DNA of 64,000 nt. Source: Paracoccaceae bacterium (GTDB taxonomy: Bacteria; Pseudomonadota; Alphaproteobacteria; Rhodobacterales; Rhodobacteraceae). Positions 55,623 to 64,000 of the stretch are shown piece by piece. Each line of letters starts with the position of its first letter. The stretch's first letter is position 1. The translations under genes and the position numbers were made by a program. The stretch covers positions 45,642 to 109,641 of the forward strand of contig SBGD01000034.1 of assembly GCA_006226775.1 (NCBI GenBank). Reading direction: 5' to 3'. The notes beneath the pieces are model-generated. The model was not told where the DNA came from. It made no database searches and saw nothing but the letters and a program-made list of their open reading frames with translations.

Positions 55623-57149
55623 TCAGCGCCGGTGGCCTTCGGCCAGTTCGGGCTGGTCCGAAAGCTCCTCGGCGGACTTGGCCGACATGCCCATGGCCTT
55701 GGCCACCCCTTCGCCATAGGCGCGGTCGCAGCGGGTGCAGTTGTCGATGTGGCGCTGCTTGATGAAGTCCGGGGCATCGCCCATGTTGCGCGCCGTGTTC
55801 TCGAACAAGACCTGCTGCTGCTCGGGCGACATCAGCTGGAAGAGCTTGCGCGGCTGGCTGTAGTAATCGTCGTCATCCTCGCGGAAGTCGAACATCTCGG
55901 CGGTGCCGTCGATCTTCAGCGGCGGCTCGGCATAGTCGGGCTGGTCCACCCATTGCCCGAAGCTGTTGGGCTGGTAATGCGGCAGCCCGCCGAAGTTGCC
56001 GTCCATCCGGCCCTGGCCGTCGCGGTGGTTGCTCATCACCGGGCATTTCGCGGCGTTCACCGGCACCTGGTGGAAGTTCACCCCAAGGCGATAGCGCTGC
56101 GAATCCGGGTAGTTGATCAGCCGGGTCTGCAGCATCTTGTCCGGCGACACGCTGATGCCGGGCACCAGGTTGGCGGGCGAGAAGGCCGCCTGTTCCACGT
56201 CCTGATGATAGTTCTCGGGGTTGCGGTTCAGCTCGAACTCGCCGACCTCGATCAGCGGGTAATCGCCCTTATACCAGACCTTGGTGAGGTCGAAAGGATG
56301 GACGTGATAGGTCTCGGCGTCCTTTTCGGGCATGATCTGGACATACATCTTCCAGCGCGGGAAATCGCCCTTCTCGATGGCGTTGTAAAGGTCGCGCTGG
56401 TGGCTTTCGCGGTCATTGCCGACAAGCTCGCCGGATTCGGCGTCGGTCAGGTTCTCGATGCCCTGCTGGGTGCGGAAGTGCATCTTGACCCAGAACCGCT
56501 CTCCCGCCTCGTTCCAGAAGCTGTAGGTGTGGCTGGAAAACCCGTGCATGTGCCGGTAGCTCCTGGGAATGCCGCGGTCCGACATGACGATGGTGACCTG
56601 GTGCAGCGCCTCGGGCAGCAGCGACCAGAAGTCCCAGTTGTTGGTCGGCGAGCGCATGTTGGTGCGCGGATCGCGCTTCACCGCCTTGTTGAGATCGGGG
56701 AACTTCTTGGCATCGCGCAGGAAGAAGACGGGCGTGTTGTTGCCCACCATGTCCCAGTTGCCTTCCTCGGTATAGAACTTCAGCGCGAAGCCGCGAATGT
56801 CGCGCTCGGCATCCGCCGCGCCGCGTTCGCCGGCGACGGTGCTGAAGCGGGCGAACATCTCGGTCTTCTTGCCGACCTCGCTGAAGATCTTGGCGCGGGT
56901 GTACTTGGTGATGTCATGGGTCACGGTAAAGGTGCCGAAGGCGCCCGAGCCCTTGGCGTGCATCCGCCGCTCGGGGATGACCTCGCGCACGAAATTGGCC
57001 AGTTTCTCGTTCAGCCAGACGTCCTGGACCAGCACGGGCCCGCGCTTGCCCGCGGTCAGCGAGTTCTGGTTGTCGGAGACCGGCGCGCCGAAGGCGGTGG
57101 TCAGATGGGTGACCGGGCATTTGCCCTTGTTCAGGATATCGTCGGACAT
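55623..57149 (-). CDS. katA: Monofunctional haem catalase
   Basis: Small-subunit catalase of 508 residues. Catalytic His in [14 protein letters not shown] near 59, Asn in [12 protein letters not shown] near 132 and the haem-ligand Tyr in [14 protein letters not shown] near 343 are present. There is no N-terminal signal or C-terminal flavodoxin-like domain. It destroys hydrogen peroxide in the cytoplasm and could protect against uncoupling by the neighbouring P450 (inference). AGGGAGGTA precedes the ATG. It is convergent with the P450 operon. Confidence 0.95.
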   Translation of the reverse strand: MSDDILNKGKCPVTHLTTAFGAPVSDNQNSLTAGKRGPVLVQDVWLNEKLANFVREVIPERRMHAKGSGAFGTFTVTHDITKYTRAKIFSEVGKKTEMFARFSTVAGERGAADAERDIRGFALKFYTEEGNWDMVGNNTPVFFLRDAKKFPDLNKAVKRDPRTNMRSPTNNWDFWSLLPEALHQVTIVMSDRGIPRSYRHMHGFSSHTYSFWNEAGERFWVKMHFRTQQGIENLTDAESGELVGNDRESHQRDLYNAIEKGDFPRWKMYVQIMPEKDAETYHVHPFDLTKVWYKGDYPLIEVGEFELNRNPENYHQDVEQAAFSPANLVPGISVSPDKMLQTRLINYPDSQRYRLGVNFHQVPVNAAKCPVMSNHRDGQGRMDGNFGGLPHYQPNSFGQWVDQPDYAEPPLKIDGTAEMFDFREDDDDYYSQPRKLFQLMSPEQQQVLFENTARNMGDAPDFIKQRHIDNCTRCDRAYGEGVAKAMGMSAKSAEELSDQPELAEGHRR

Positions 57150-57242
57150 TTGAAGGATACCTCCCTGGTGGATTCTGGGTCCTGGGGTCGAGCCTAGAGC
57201 AGGTGTCGGGGTTATGAAAGCCGGTGTCTCGGCCCGGGGCGC

Positions 57243-58283
57243 CTAGGAGGTCTCGACCGCCATCGGCCCGGCGAGGATCAGCGCGACGAGATCGGATTGC
57301 CGGTTGGTGCCGGTCTTGCGAAAGAGGTTGCGCATGTGAAAGGCGATGGTGGTCTGCGACACGCCGAGGGTCTCGGCCACGTCGGCGGGCCGCGCGCCGC
57401 TGCTCAGGCTGGCGGCGACGCGCGCCTCGGTGGGGGTCAGCCCGAACAGCTCGATCAGCAGGGGCTGCGAGACGGTCTTGTCGGTCTGGGGCGGCGACAG
57501 GAAGAGCGCGACGGCGGGCTGCGGGCCGGGGCGGGCCGGATCGGCGGCCAGCGCGCAGACCAGCGCCGAGATCGACGGCCCGTCGCCCTGCAACAGCACG
57601 CCGGTGACGCGGTCGCGGTCCCGGGCGGCGCGGGTCTCGGCAATGGCGCGCTGCAGGGCCGTGTCGCAGAGCGGATCGGTCGCCCGCACCGTGCCGTGCC
57701 GGAAGGCCAGGAAGACCGCCTGTCCGGCCATCTCGCGCGCGGCGCGGTTGGCGTGCTGCACCCGGCCCGCGCTGTCCAGCAGCACGATCCCCAGCGCGAT
57801 CAGGTCGAGCACCTGTCGTGGCGCGCCCTCGGAGAGCCCGGCAAGGGCGTGGCGCAGCCGGTCGATCTCGGGGTCGGTCTGGCCGCGGATGCGCGCGATC
57901 TGGCGCAGCCGGGCGGCGACGGTGGCCAGCAGCAGGTCGTAGTCGACCGGCTTGACAAGGTAGTCGTCGGCGCCCTGCAGCTTGCCTTGGATCACGTCCT
58001 GCGGTTCCGACATGGCGGTGAGGAAGACGAAGGGCACGGCGGCCAGGTCGGGCCGCTTGTCGCGCAGGGCGGCCATGAGGCCGAAGCCGTCCAGCCGCGG
58101 CATGGTGATGTCGCAGAGCACAAGGTCCGGCGTCGCCTCCGCCAGAAGCGCCTGCGCCGCGCGTCCATCGGCGGCGGCCAGCGTGCGATAGCCGGCATCC
58201 TGCAACTCCTCGACGATGTCGCGGCGCAGGGCGGCTTCATCCTCGACCACGAGGATCAGCGGGGCGGAGCGGTCTGCGGTCAT
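57243..58283 (-). CDS. Response regulator with receiver, PAS-like and LuxR HTH domains
   Basis: Cytoplasmic regulator of 346 residues. The receiver (about 8-125) has phosphoacceptor Asp58 in LVLCDITMP, with Asp pair VVEDEA and LVKPVD. A middle segment (about 155-260) looks PAS-like (LGIVLLDSAGRVQHANRAAREM). The C-terminal LuxR HTH is LTPTEARVAASLSSGARPAD then VAETLGVSQTTIAFHM near 300. The ATG at 58283 overlaps the kinase stop by four bases. The middle sensory domain in a response regulator is less usual. Confidence 0.92.
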   Translation of the reverse strand: MTADRSAPLILVVEDEAALRRDIVEELQDAGYRTLAAADGRAAQALLAEATPDLVLCDITMPRLDGFGLMAALRDKRPDLAAVPFVFLTAMSEPQDVIQGKLQGADDYLVKPVDYDLLLATVAARLRQIARIRGQTDPEIDRLRHALAGLSEGAPRQVLDLIALGIVLLDSAGRVQHANRAAREMAGQAVFLAFRHGTVRATDPLCDTALQRAIAETRAARDRDRVTGVLLQGDGPSISALVCALAADPARPGPQPAVALFLSPPQTDKTVSQPLLIELFGLTPTEARVAASLSSGARPADVAETLGVSQTTIAFHMRNLFRKTGTNRQSDLVALILAGPMAVETS

Positions 58284-60052
58284 TCGGGGGCACCTCCGGG
58301 CCGGGGCAGGGTCAGGCGGAATGTCACCCGTGCGGCATCGGGGTGCAAGCTGACCTCGCCGCCCTGCATCCGCGCCAGGCTGCGCGCGATGAACAGCCCG
58401 ACGCCGGTGCCGCGGGTGCCGGTGCTGTTGGCGCCGCGGAAGTTGGCCTCGAACAGCCGCGCGCGGTCGGCGGCATCGATGGGGGCACCCGCATTGCGGA
58501 TGTCGCAATGCACGGCGGTGTCATCGCCGTGCAGACGGGCGCAGACCGTGCTGCCGGGGGTGGCGTATTTCACCGCGTTGGACAGCAGGTTTTCCAGCAC
58601 CTGCTCGGCATGGGCCGGATCGCAGAGCGCCATGGCCGCGCCGCCCGCCGGTGCCTGCAGGGCAATCGGCGTCCCGGGGGCGGCGGCGCGCTGGCGCGCG
58701 ACGACCATCTCGAGCACCTGGGCAAGGTCGCAGGGCGTGCGCCGGGCGCCGATCTCGCCGGCCTGCAATCGCGCGGCATCCAGCGTGCTTTCGACCAGCC
58801 GGGTCAGCCCGGCGATGGCCTGGCGCGCGCCGGTGGCGCGTTCGGCGATCTCGGCGGCATCGGCCCGCGCGCCGCGGCGGATCAGCCGCTGCAAGGCGGA
58901 ATCGGCCACCGCCAGCGGCGTGCGGAACTGGTGCGAGATCATGCCGGCGAAATTGCGGTAGAGATCGGCCGCCGAGCGTTCGCGCTGGAGCGCATCGTCC
59001 AGCGCGCGGGTGCGTTCGCGCACGAGATGTTCGAGACGGGCGCGGGTCTCGGCCTCCTTCTGGCGCGCTGCGTGGCGGTCGCTGGCGTCGTGCATGAAGA
59101 CGATGGCGCCGATCACCCGGCCTTGGTTGCGCATCGGCGAGACCCGCAGGTCGACATGCAGCGGCGGCGCATGGGCATCGCGGAAATAGGGGTGCCGCGC
59201 CAGGCGCGTGGCCCGTCCGGCCAGCGCGGCGGCGACCGCCTGGCGCACCGGGGCGATGTCGAAGAACCCGGCGATGTCCGACAGCTTCCGGCCCACCGCC
59301 TGTTCCGCCGCGCGGCCGGTCAGGACGGTCATGGCGGGGTTCCAGATGGTGCAGGTCGCCGCGGCATCGACCGCCAGGATGCCCTCGCCGCTGGAGGAGA
59401 TCAGCAGCGCCGAGAAATCCCGCTCGCGCCGGAGCATCGCGTTGCGCCGCCGCGAGGTGCGCAGCGCCAGAACCAGCGTGACGGTGAGGATCGCGCCGGT
59501 GACGGTGATGCCGATGAGCGAGGCGATGATCTGGCGCAGCTGATCGCGCGAGGTTTCCAGCCGCCCGCCGAGATCGTCCCATTCGCGGATCATCGTGACA
59601 TTGGCGGCGCGCGCGAAAAACCCCGCGAAAGGCGCGAGTGCAAGCCGCAAGTCGCGGGCCTCGGCGGGGGTGACGCCCTCGGGCAGCGGCGCCAGCGCTT
59701 CCAGCCGGGCGCCGAGGTCCGCGACCTCGGCCTGCAGGCCGACCTCGCGCAGGAAGCGCGCTTGCGGGCCGTCCTGCAACAGCGCGAAGCGGCTGCGCAG
59801 CAGGTCGAGGCGCAGTGCGACCTCGCCGGCCCCGGCCTCGCCCAGTTCGGCGCGCAGCGTGGTCTCGACCAGCCGCCGGGCCGCGCTTTCGCTCTGGTGC
59901 ATGACCCAGAGCATGTTCTGCTCGGCATCGACCCGGATGTCGGTTTCCACCTGCACCATGCGCGACAGCGAAAACGCCAGCAGCACCGCGAAGGCCAGGA
60001 TCGCCCCCAGCGGCAGCAGCATCCAGAACCGCGGAGCGCCGGCGCGGGTCAT
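58280..60052 (-). CDS. Membrane sensor histidine kinase
   Basis: Inner-membrane kinase of 590 residues. Helix 1 is at 11-31 and helix 2 at 175-197, enclosing a helical periplasmic domain of about 140 residues. A PAS domain (213-325) has VDAAATCTIWNPAMTVLTGR. The H-box FAGMISHQFRTPLAVADSAL has phospho-His374, the N-box is ENLLSNAVKYATP and the G2 box GTGVGLFIARSLARM. The DxG motif is DIRNAGAPI. It overlaps the molybdopterin-fold gene by four bases, suggesting that protein is its sensor partner. Confidence 0.93.
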   Translation of the reverse strand: MTRAGAPRFWMLLPLGAILAFAVLLAFSLSRMVQVETDIRVDAEQNMLWVMHQSESAARRLVETTLRAELGEAGAGEVALRLDLLRSRFALLQDGPQARFLREVGLQAEVADLGARLEALAPLPEGVTPAEARDLRLALAPFAGFFARAANVTMIREWDDLGGRLETSRDQLRQIIASLIGITVTGAILTVTLVLALRTSRRRNAMLRRERDFSALLISSSGEGILAVDAAATCTIWNPAMTVLTGRAAEQAVGRKLSDIAGFFDIAPVRQAVAAALAGRATRLARHPYFRDAHAPPLHVDLRVSPMRNQGRVIGAIVFMHDASDRHAARQKEAETRARLEHLVRERTRALDDALQRERSAADLYRNFAGMISHQFRTPLAVADSALQRLIRRGARADAAEIAERATGARQAIAGLTRLVESTLDAARLQAGEIGARRTPCDLAQVLEMVVARQRAAAPGTPIALQAPAGGAAMALCDPAHAEQVLENLLSNAVKYATPGSTVCARLHGDDTAVHCDIRNAGAPIDAADRARLFEANFRGANSTGTRGTGVGLFIARSLARMQGGEVSLHPDAARVTFRLTLPRPGGAPE

Positions 60053-60519
60053 CGGACCTCGAGGTCCGACAATTGCCAGACCCAGCGGTAATCGTAGCGG
60101 ATGTCCTGAAGCTCGGGGTGGGCGTCGCGCGGATAGACGATCCAGAGCGGGCCCTTGTCGGCCCGGCGCAGTGCCGCGCCGTCCATCTCGTAGGCCAGGA
60201 TCACGTCGAACCGCTCGAAATCACGGATCGGGATCTCCACGGCATAATCGTTCAGCGCGGTCGCGGTGACGCTGTCGCCCGCGGCCCCGAGGTCGCCCAG
60301 CAGGCGGCGCAGCAGGACGCCGGTGAAGCGGTGGGTGCCGTCGGTCACCACGGTCGAGGTCTCGAGCGTGGTGGCGGGCAGGGCGCGCAGGGCGGCCATG
60401 TCGAGCATCACCGCGCCGCCCGCGACCTTGCCGGTGACGCGCAGCACCGGCCCTTCCTCCTGCGCCGAGAGCGGTGCGCAGAGCGCAAGGGACAGCAGAC
60501 CGGCAAGGGCGTGGCGCAT
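60049..60519 (-). CDS. Periplasmic molybdopterin-oxidoreductase-fold protein
   Basis: Exported protein of 156 residues, signal peptide about 1-22 (APLSAQ). The rest resembles the sulfite-oxidase-type molybdopterin domain: LPATTLETSTVVTDGTHRFT, GVLLRRLLGDLGAAGD, and VILAYEMDGAALRRADKGPL followed by WIVYPRD. The mature part has no Cys, so the usual Cys ligand to Mo is missing. It is more likely a binding/sensory module for the kinase than an enzyme (inference). The ATG at 60519 after GGAGGATCC is preferred over the longer frame. Confidence 0.78.
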   Translation of the reverse strand: MRHALAGLLSLALCAPLSAQEEGPVLRVTGKVAGGAVMLDMAALRALPATTLETSTVVTDGTHRFTGVLLRRLLGDLGAAGDSVTATALNDYAVEIPIRDFERFDVILAYEMDGAALRRADKGPLWIVYPRDAHPELQDIRYDYRWVWQLSDLEVR

Positions 60520-60759
60520 GGGGGATCCTCCGACTTGGCGCGGCCAGTTCATCAGCCCGGCGCGCGGCTTTCAAACCCTAAAGCATTTGCGCAGAACCGC
60601 GAGTCGCCAAGACCCTGCCGCGCTTTCGGGGGTGCCCGGTGGGGCGGGCCTCACCCGAAACGCGCCCTGGCGGAACTTTCCGTCCCTCCCCCTCCGAATG
60701 CAGGGGGCGAAGGCGCGCGCTCCGGGGTATACTGCCCCGACCTTGAAAGAGTGGCAGAC

Positions 60760-61125
60760 ATGATGTTTCGTCCCGGACCCGCCCTGGCGCTTGCCGCCGC
60801 CCTTGTCGTTCTGCAGTCCTGCGGCACGCCGGAATACCGCACCGAGCGCAGCCATTGCGAGGCGGAATGGCAGCTCAAGATCCCGCCCGAGTATCGCCAC
60901 GTGCCGGTCACCAAGTACCGCGACATCGAGCGGCCCAGCGGCGAGACGATCTGCGAGACCAGTGGCACCACGACCCGCTGCAAGCCGGTGATGAAGACCG
61001 TCTCGGTGCCCTATACCGCGCTCGAGCGGGTCGACACCCGCAAGAGCCAGCGCGACGCGCAGGTCGCCTCCTGTGCCGCGCGCGCCTGTGCCGCGAAATA
61101 CGGCAATGCGAAATGCGAGATTTGA
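60760..61125 (+). CDS. Small Cys-rich putative lipoprotein
   Basis: Protein of 121 residues. The N-terminal hydrophobic segment ends in VVLQSCG, a plausible lipobox with Cys near 21. Further Cys occur in HCEAEW, ETICETSGTTTRCKP, VASCAARACAAKYG and KCEI, mostly paired, suggesting periplasmic disulfides. No known family was recognised. ATG codons at 60760 and 60763 are both possible; GAAAGAG lies upstream. It precedes the membrane protein gene by 54 bases and may share its transcript. Confidence 0.7.
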   Translation: MMFRPGPALALAAALVVLQSCGTPEYRTERSHCEAEWQLKIPPEYRHVPVTKYRDIERPSGETICETSGTTTRCKPVMKTVSVPYTALERVDTRKSQRDAQVASCAARACAAKYGNAKCEI

Positions 61126-61179
61126 CCGGAGCCGGGCGCGCGAAGCGGCCCGCGGTGCCCTTTCGGCAGGAGATTTGAG

Positions 61180-62145
61180 ATGTGGGATTTCAGCCTCGGC
61201 GCGGCGCTTGGCCTGATGGGGCGGACGCTGCCTTTCGTGCTGTTGCGCCTGGTGGTCTATTTCGCCATCGCCTTGGGGTATGTCCTTGTCACCGGCGTCG
61301 GTGCCGGGGTCGGCTGGGGGATCGGCAGCTTCGGCGATGCCGATTTCCGCGCCACCACCACCGCCTGGGGCAGCTTTGCCGGCCTGGGGATTTTCGGCGC
61401 GCTGATGTACTGGGCGCGCGAATACATCCTCTATATCGTCAAGGCGGGCCATATCGCCGTGCTGGTCGAATTGCTCGACGGCAAGCCGATGCCCCAGGGG
61501 CGCAGCCAGATCGCCCATGCCGGCACGGTGGTCAGGGAGCGGTTTCCGCAGGCCAGCGTGCTCTTTGCGCTGGACCAGCTGATCAAGGGGGTGATCCGCG
61601 CCATCACCGGGCTGGTGCGCGGCCTGCTGACCGCGCTGCCGGTGCCGGGCGTGCAGCAGCTGGGCGTCGTGCTGTCGGCCTTCCTGCGAGTGGCGGTGGG
61701 GTTCATCGACGAGGTGATCCTGGCCCATGCGATCCGCACCCGGTCGGACAATGCCTGGATGTCCGCGCGCGAGGCGCTGGTGCTTTACGGCCAGAACTAC
61801 AAGCCGATGCTGAAGAATGCCGGCTGGCTGGCGCTGTTCGTCTATGGCCTGAGCTTCGTGGTCTTTTTGCTCATGCTCGCGCCCGCGGCGCTGGTGGTCT
61901 ACCTGATGCCGGGGGCCTGGGCGGCGGGCGGCGTGGTCTTCGCGCTGCTCTTTGCCTGGAGCGTCAAGGCCGCGTTGCTGGAACCGCTGGCCATCACCTG
62001 CATGATGCAGGTCTATTTCAAGGTGATCGAGGGCCAGACGCCCGATCCCGAATGGGACGCCAAGCTCGAACAGATGTCGGGCAAGTTCCGCAAGCTGAAG
62101 GACCGCGCTTTCGGACCCGCGCCCGCGAAGTCGCGGCGGGCCTAG
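61180..62145 (+). CDS. Multi-pass membrane protein of unknown function
   Basis: Protein of 321 residues with about six hydrophobic segments: 15-45, 62-85, 135-150, 160-172, 222-245 and 248-265. Loops contain VKAGHIAVLVELLDGKPMPQ near 87 and EVILAHAIRTRSDNAWMSAR near 172, features of glycerophosphoryl-type or YIP1-like membrane proteins but not enough for a family call. The C-terminus is cytoplasmic and basic. It lies 68 bases upstream of the VWA gene and may be part of one unit with it. Confidence 0.75.
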   Translation: MWDFSLGAALGLMGRTLPFVLLRLVVYFAIALGYVLVTGVGAGVGWGIGSFGDADFRATTTAWGSFAGLGIFGALMYWAREYILYIVKAGHIAVLVELLDGKPMPQGRSQIAHAGTVVRERFPQASVLFALDQLIKGVIRAITGLVRGLLTALPVPGVQQLGVVLSAFLRVAVGFIDEVILAHAIRTRSDNAWMSAREALVLYGQNYKPMLKNAGWLALFVYGLSFVVFLLMLAPAALVVYLMPGAWAAGGVVFALLFAWSVKAALLEPLAITCMMQVYFKVIEGQTPDPEWDAKLEQMSGKFRKLKDRAFGPAPAKSRRA

Positions 62146-62213
62146 CCTGCGGTGCCTTCCGCCCGATCCGAGACCCGCGCGAGCACAAGCGCCAACCGAT
62201 TGAGGAGACCGAG

Positions 62214-64000
62214 ATGATGTCCCGACCCGCGAAACTGGCCGCCTGGGCCACCGCTGCCAGCCTTTTGTGTGCAACCGTGGCCCGTGCGGGCGATGACGTG
62301 GTGATCGTCTACGATGCCTCGGGGTCGATGTGGGGGCAGATCGACGGAACCTCGAAGATGGAGATCGCCCGCGACGTGCTGGCCGACCTGGTGGAAGGCT
62401 GGGACGCGCAGACCAACCTCGGGCTTGTCGCCTATGGTCACCGCAGCCAAGGCGATTGCACCGATATCGAGACGCTGATCGCCCCCGGCCCGCTGGACAA
62501 GGCCGCCTTCACCGCCCGCGTGGCGGCGATCAAGCCGGTGGGCAAGACGCCGATCACCGCGGCGGTGCAACATGCCGCCGACCTTTTGTCCTATCGCGAC
62601 GCCCCGGCGACGGTGGTGCTGATCTCGGACGGGGTCGAGACCTGCAACGCCGATCCCTGCGCGCTCTCGGCGCAACTGGCCCGGCAAGGGGTGAAGTTCA
62701 CCGCCCATGTGGTGGGATTCGATCTCGAGGACGCGGCCCATGCCGGGCTGGCCTGCATTGCCGAGAACACCGGCGGCGTCTTCGTCTCGGCCCGCAACGC
62801 CGCCGAGTTGCACGACGCGCTGGACCAGGTGCAGGCCGCGATGGAGGTGCCCGCGCCTGCGCCAGCGCCCGAACCCGCCCTGCCCGAGGTGACGATCCAT
62901 GGCCCGGAAACCGTGACCACCGGCGCCAGCTTCGACCTGAGCTGGAGCGCCACCATCCACGGTCAGGACATGGCCGCCATCGTGCCGATGGGTGCGGATG
63001 AAGGCGAACGCGGCACCTATCGCCGGGTGGGCGACAAGACCGAGACCAGCCTGATAGCCCCCTCCGAGCCCGGGCTCTACGAGTTGCGCTACATTCTCAA
63101 CGAGGGCAGCAAGACCTTGGCCACCGCCCCCATCGAGGTGGTCGCGGCAGACCTCACCATCAGCGGGCCGGAAACCGTCACCGCCGGAGCCAGCTTCGAC
63201 CTGAACTGGAGCGCCACGATCCACGGCCAGGACATGGCCGCCATTGTGCCGATGGGCGCGGATGAGGGCGAGCGCGGCACCTATCGCCGGGTGGGCGAGA
63301 AGACCGAAACCAGCCTCGTCGCACCTTCCGAACCGGGGCTTTACGAGTTGCGCTATATCCTCAACGAGGGCAGCAAGACGCTTGCCTCCACGCCCATCGA
63401 GGTGGTTGCCGCGGAACTCACCATCACCGGGCCGGAAACCGTCACCGCCGGTGCCAGCTTCGACCTGAGCTGGAGCGCCACCATCCACGGCCAGGACATG
63501 GCCGCCATCGTGCCGATGGGCGCGGATGAAGGCGAGCGCGGCACCTATCGCCGGGTGGGCGACAAGACCGAGACCAGCCTCGTGGCACCCTCGAAGCCCG
63601 GGCTCTACGAGTTGCGCTACATCCTCAACGAGGGCAGCAAGACGCTCGCCTCGGCCCCCATCGAGGTCATTGAACCGGAGATCGGCCTGTCCGGTCCCGG
63701 CACCGTGCGCGCCGGGACGGATGTCGACATCGCCTGGTCCGCGACCATCCATCCGCAGGACATGATCGCCATCGTTCCGATGGGCACCAGGGACGGCGAA
63801 CGCGGCCTCTATTTCCGGATCCGCAACAAGGCAGACGGAAGGCTCAAGGCGCCCTCCGAGCCGGGGCTCTACGAGATCCGCTATATCCTCAACGAGGGCA
63901 GCCGGACCCTGGCCCGCGCGCCGCTCGAGGTTGTGGCCGCGGATGCGCCGATGGACGACGGCGCGGGGCTTTCGGTGCCCGAGAGTGCGGCCCCCGGCGA
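62214..64000 (+). CDS. VWA-domain protein with 88-residue tandem repeats, 3' end outside window
   Basis: Exported protein of at least 595 residues. Signal peptide about 1-25 (ARA before GDDVV). The VWA domain (28-220) has an intact MIDAS: DASGSMWG (Asp34, Ser36, Ser38), Thr in GKTPITAAVQHA and LISDGVETC. After a Pro/Ala linker (PAPAPAPEPALPE) come four 88-residue repeats beginning GPETV and containing SWSATIHGQDMAAIVPMG and GLYELRYILNEGS. GAGGAG precedes the two adjacent ATGs. The reading frame is open at the window end. Metal-dependent ligand binding at the cell surface or periplasm is inferred. Confidence 0.88.
   Translation, partial: MMSRPAKLAAWATAASLLCATVARAGDDVVIVYDASGSMWGQIDGTSKMEIARDVLADLVEGWDAQTNLGLVAYGHRSQGDCTDIETLIAPGPLDKAAFTARVAAIKPVGKTPITAAVQHAADLLSYRDAPATVVLISDGVETCNADPCALSAQLARQGVKFTAHVVGFDLEDAAHAGLACIAENTGGVFVSARNAAELHDALDQVQAAMEVPAPAPAPEPALPEVTIHGPETVTTGASFDLSWSATIHGQDMAAIVPMGADEGERGTYRRVGDKTETSLIAPSEPGLYELRYILNEGSKTLATAPIEVVAADLTISGPETVTAGASFDLNWSATIHGQDMAAIVPMGADEGERGTYRRVGEKTETSLVAPSEPGLYELRYILNEGSKTLASTPIEVVAAELTITGPETVTAGASFDLSWSATIHGQDMAAIVPMGADEGERGTYRRVGDKTETSLVAPSKPGLYELRYILNEGSKTLASAPIEVIEPEIGLSGPGTVRAGTDVDIAWSATIHPQDMIAIVPMGTRDGERGLYFRIRNKADGRLKAPSEPGLYEIRYILNEGSRTLARAPLEVVAADAPMDDGAGLSVPESAAPG
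62889..63944 (+). repeat. Four tandem 264-bp coding repeats in the VWA gene
   Basis: Units start at 62889, 63153, 63417 and 63681, each exactly 264 bases (88 codons). Units 1-3 are nearly identical in protein; unit 4 differs at many positions (for example MGTRDGERGLYFRIRNKA in place of MGADEGERGTYRRVGDKT). Each unit looks like a beta-sandwich of immunoglobulin type. Confidence 0.9.

Noticed and set aside
62889..63944. CRISPR-like array
   Set aside because: The 264-base units are in-frame protein repeats with no spacers.

Overview
The window reads as a GC-rich alphaproteobacterial replicon, most likely Rhodobacteraceae. That placement is inferred from gene content and base composition; no 16S gene is present. 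A complete repABC cassette (repA-repB-repC on the minus strand, 26.7-23.3 kb), with a counter-transcribed RNA in the repB-repC gap and parS-like palindromes at the repC end, indicates a repABC plasmid or chromid rather than the main chromosome. No rRNA, tRNA, CRISPR array or insertion sequence was recognised.

Layout. (1) 1-14.4 kb has a phosphorus theme: an operon for a DeoR-type regulator, PhnD-PhnC-PhnE-PhnE and a HAD phosphatase; a divergent Na+/Pi symporter-PhoU fusion with a Nudix hydrolase; an AfuABC-like ferric/sugar-phosphate ABC importer coupled to a histidine phosphatase; an inositol-monophosphatase-family gene; and a CapA-like protein. (2) 13.4-22.7 kb is a peptide-type ABC transporter (SBP and DppBCDF-like) co-transcribed with an S15/CocE hydrolase and the CapA-like gene, divergent from a LysR regulator across a perfect 12-bp inverted repeat. 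(3) 22.7-27 kb is the repABC replication and partition module. (4) 27-42.4 kb is a stress, storage and low-oxygen type island: accessory FtsH, CbpA/CbpM, a class I PHA synthase, a phasin, HdeD, an SDR, a complete N-type rotary ATPase operon (atpDCQRBEFAG, with a b-delta fusion in AtpF), a CBS-pair protein and a Crp/Fnr regulator.

(5) 42.6-55.5 kb is a catabolic island: three alpha/beta hydrolases, a carotenoid-oxygenase-family dioxygenase, an aldehyde dehydrogenase, an SDR, a TctCBA tripartite transporter, a PadR regulator, and a cytochrome P450 with its own [2Fe-2S] ferredoxin and reductase. The genes are tightly packed and the two outward promoters share a sequence element. Together they look like uptake, oxygenation, C=C cleavage and aldehyde oxidation of an unsaturated hydrophobic acid such as an apocarotenoid or stilbenoid. 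The substrate is inference. (6) 55.6-64 kb holds a catalase, a sensor kinase/response regulator pair coupled to a small periplasmic molybdopterin-fold protein, a lipoprotein, a membrane protein and a VWA-domain protein with four 88-residue tandem repeats that runs off the right end.

All calls come from reading translated sequence and motifs. No database search was run, and substrate assignments for transporters and enzymes are provisional.
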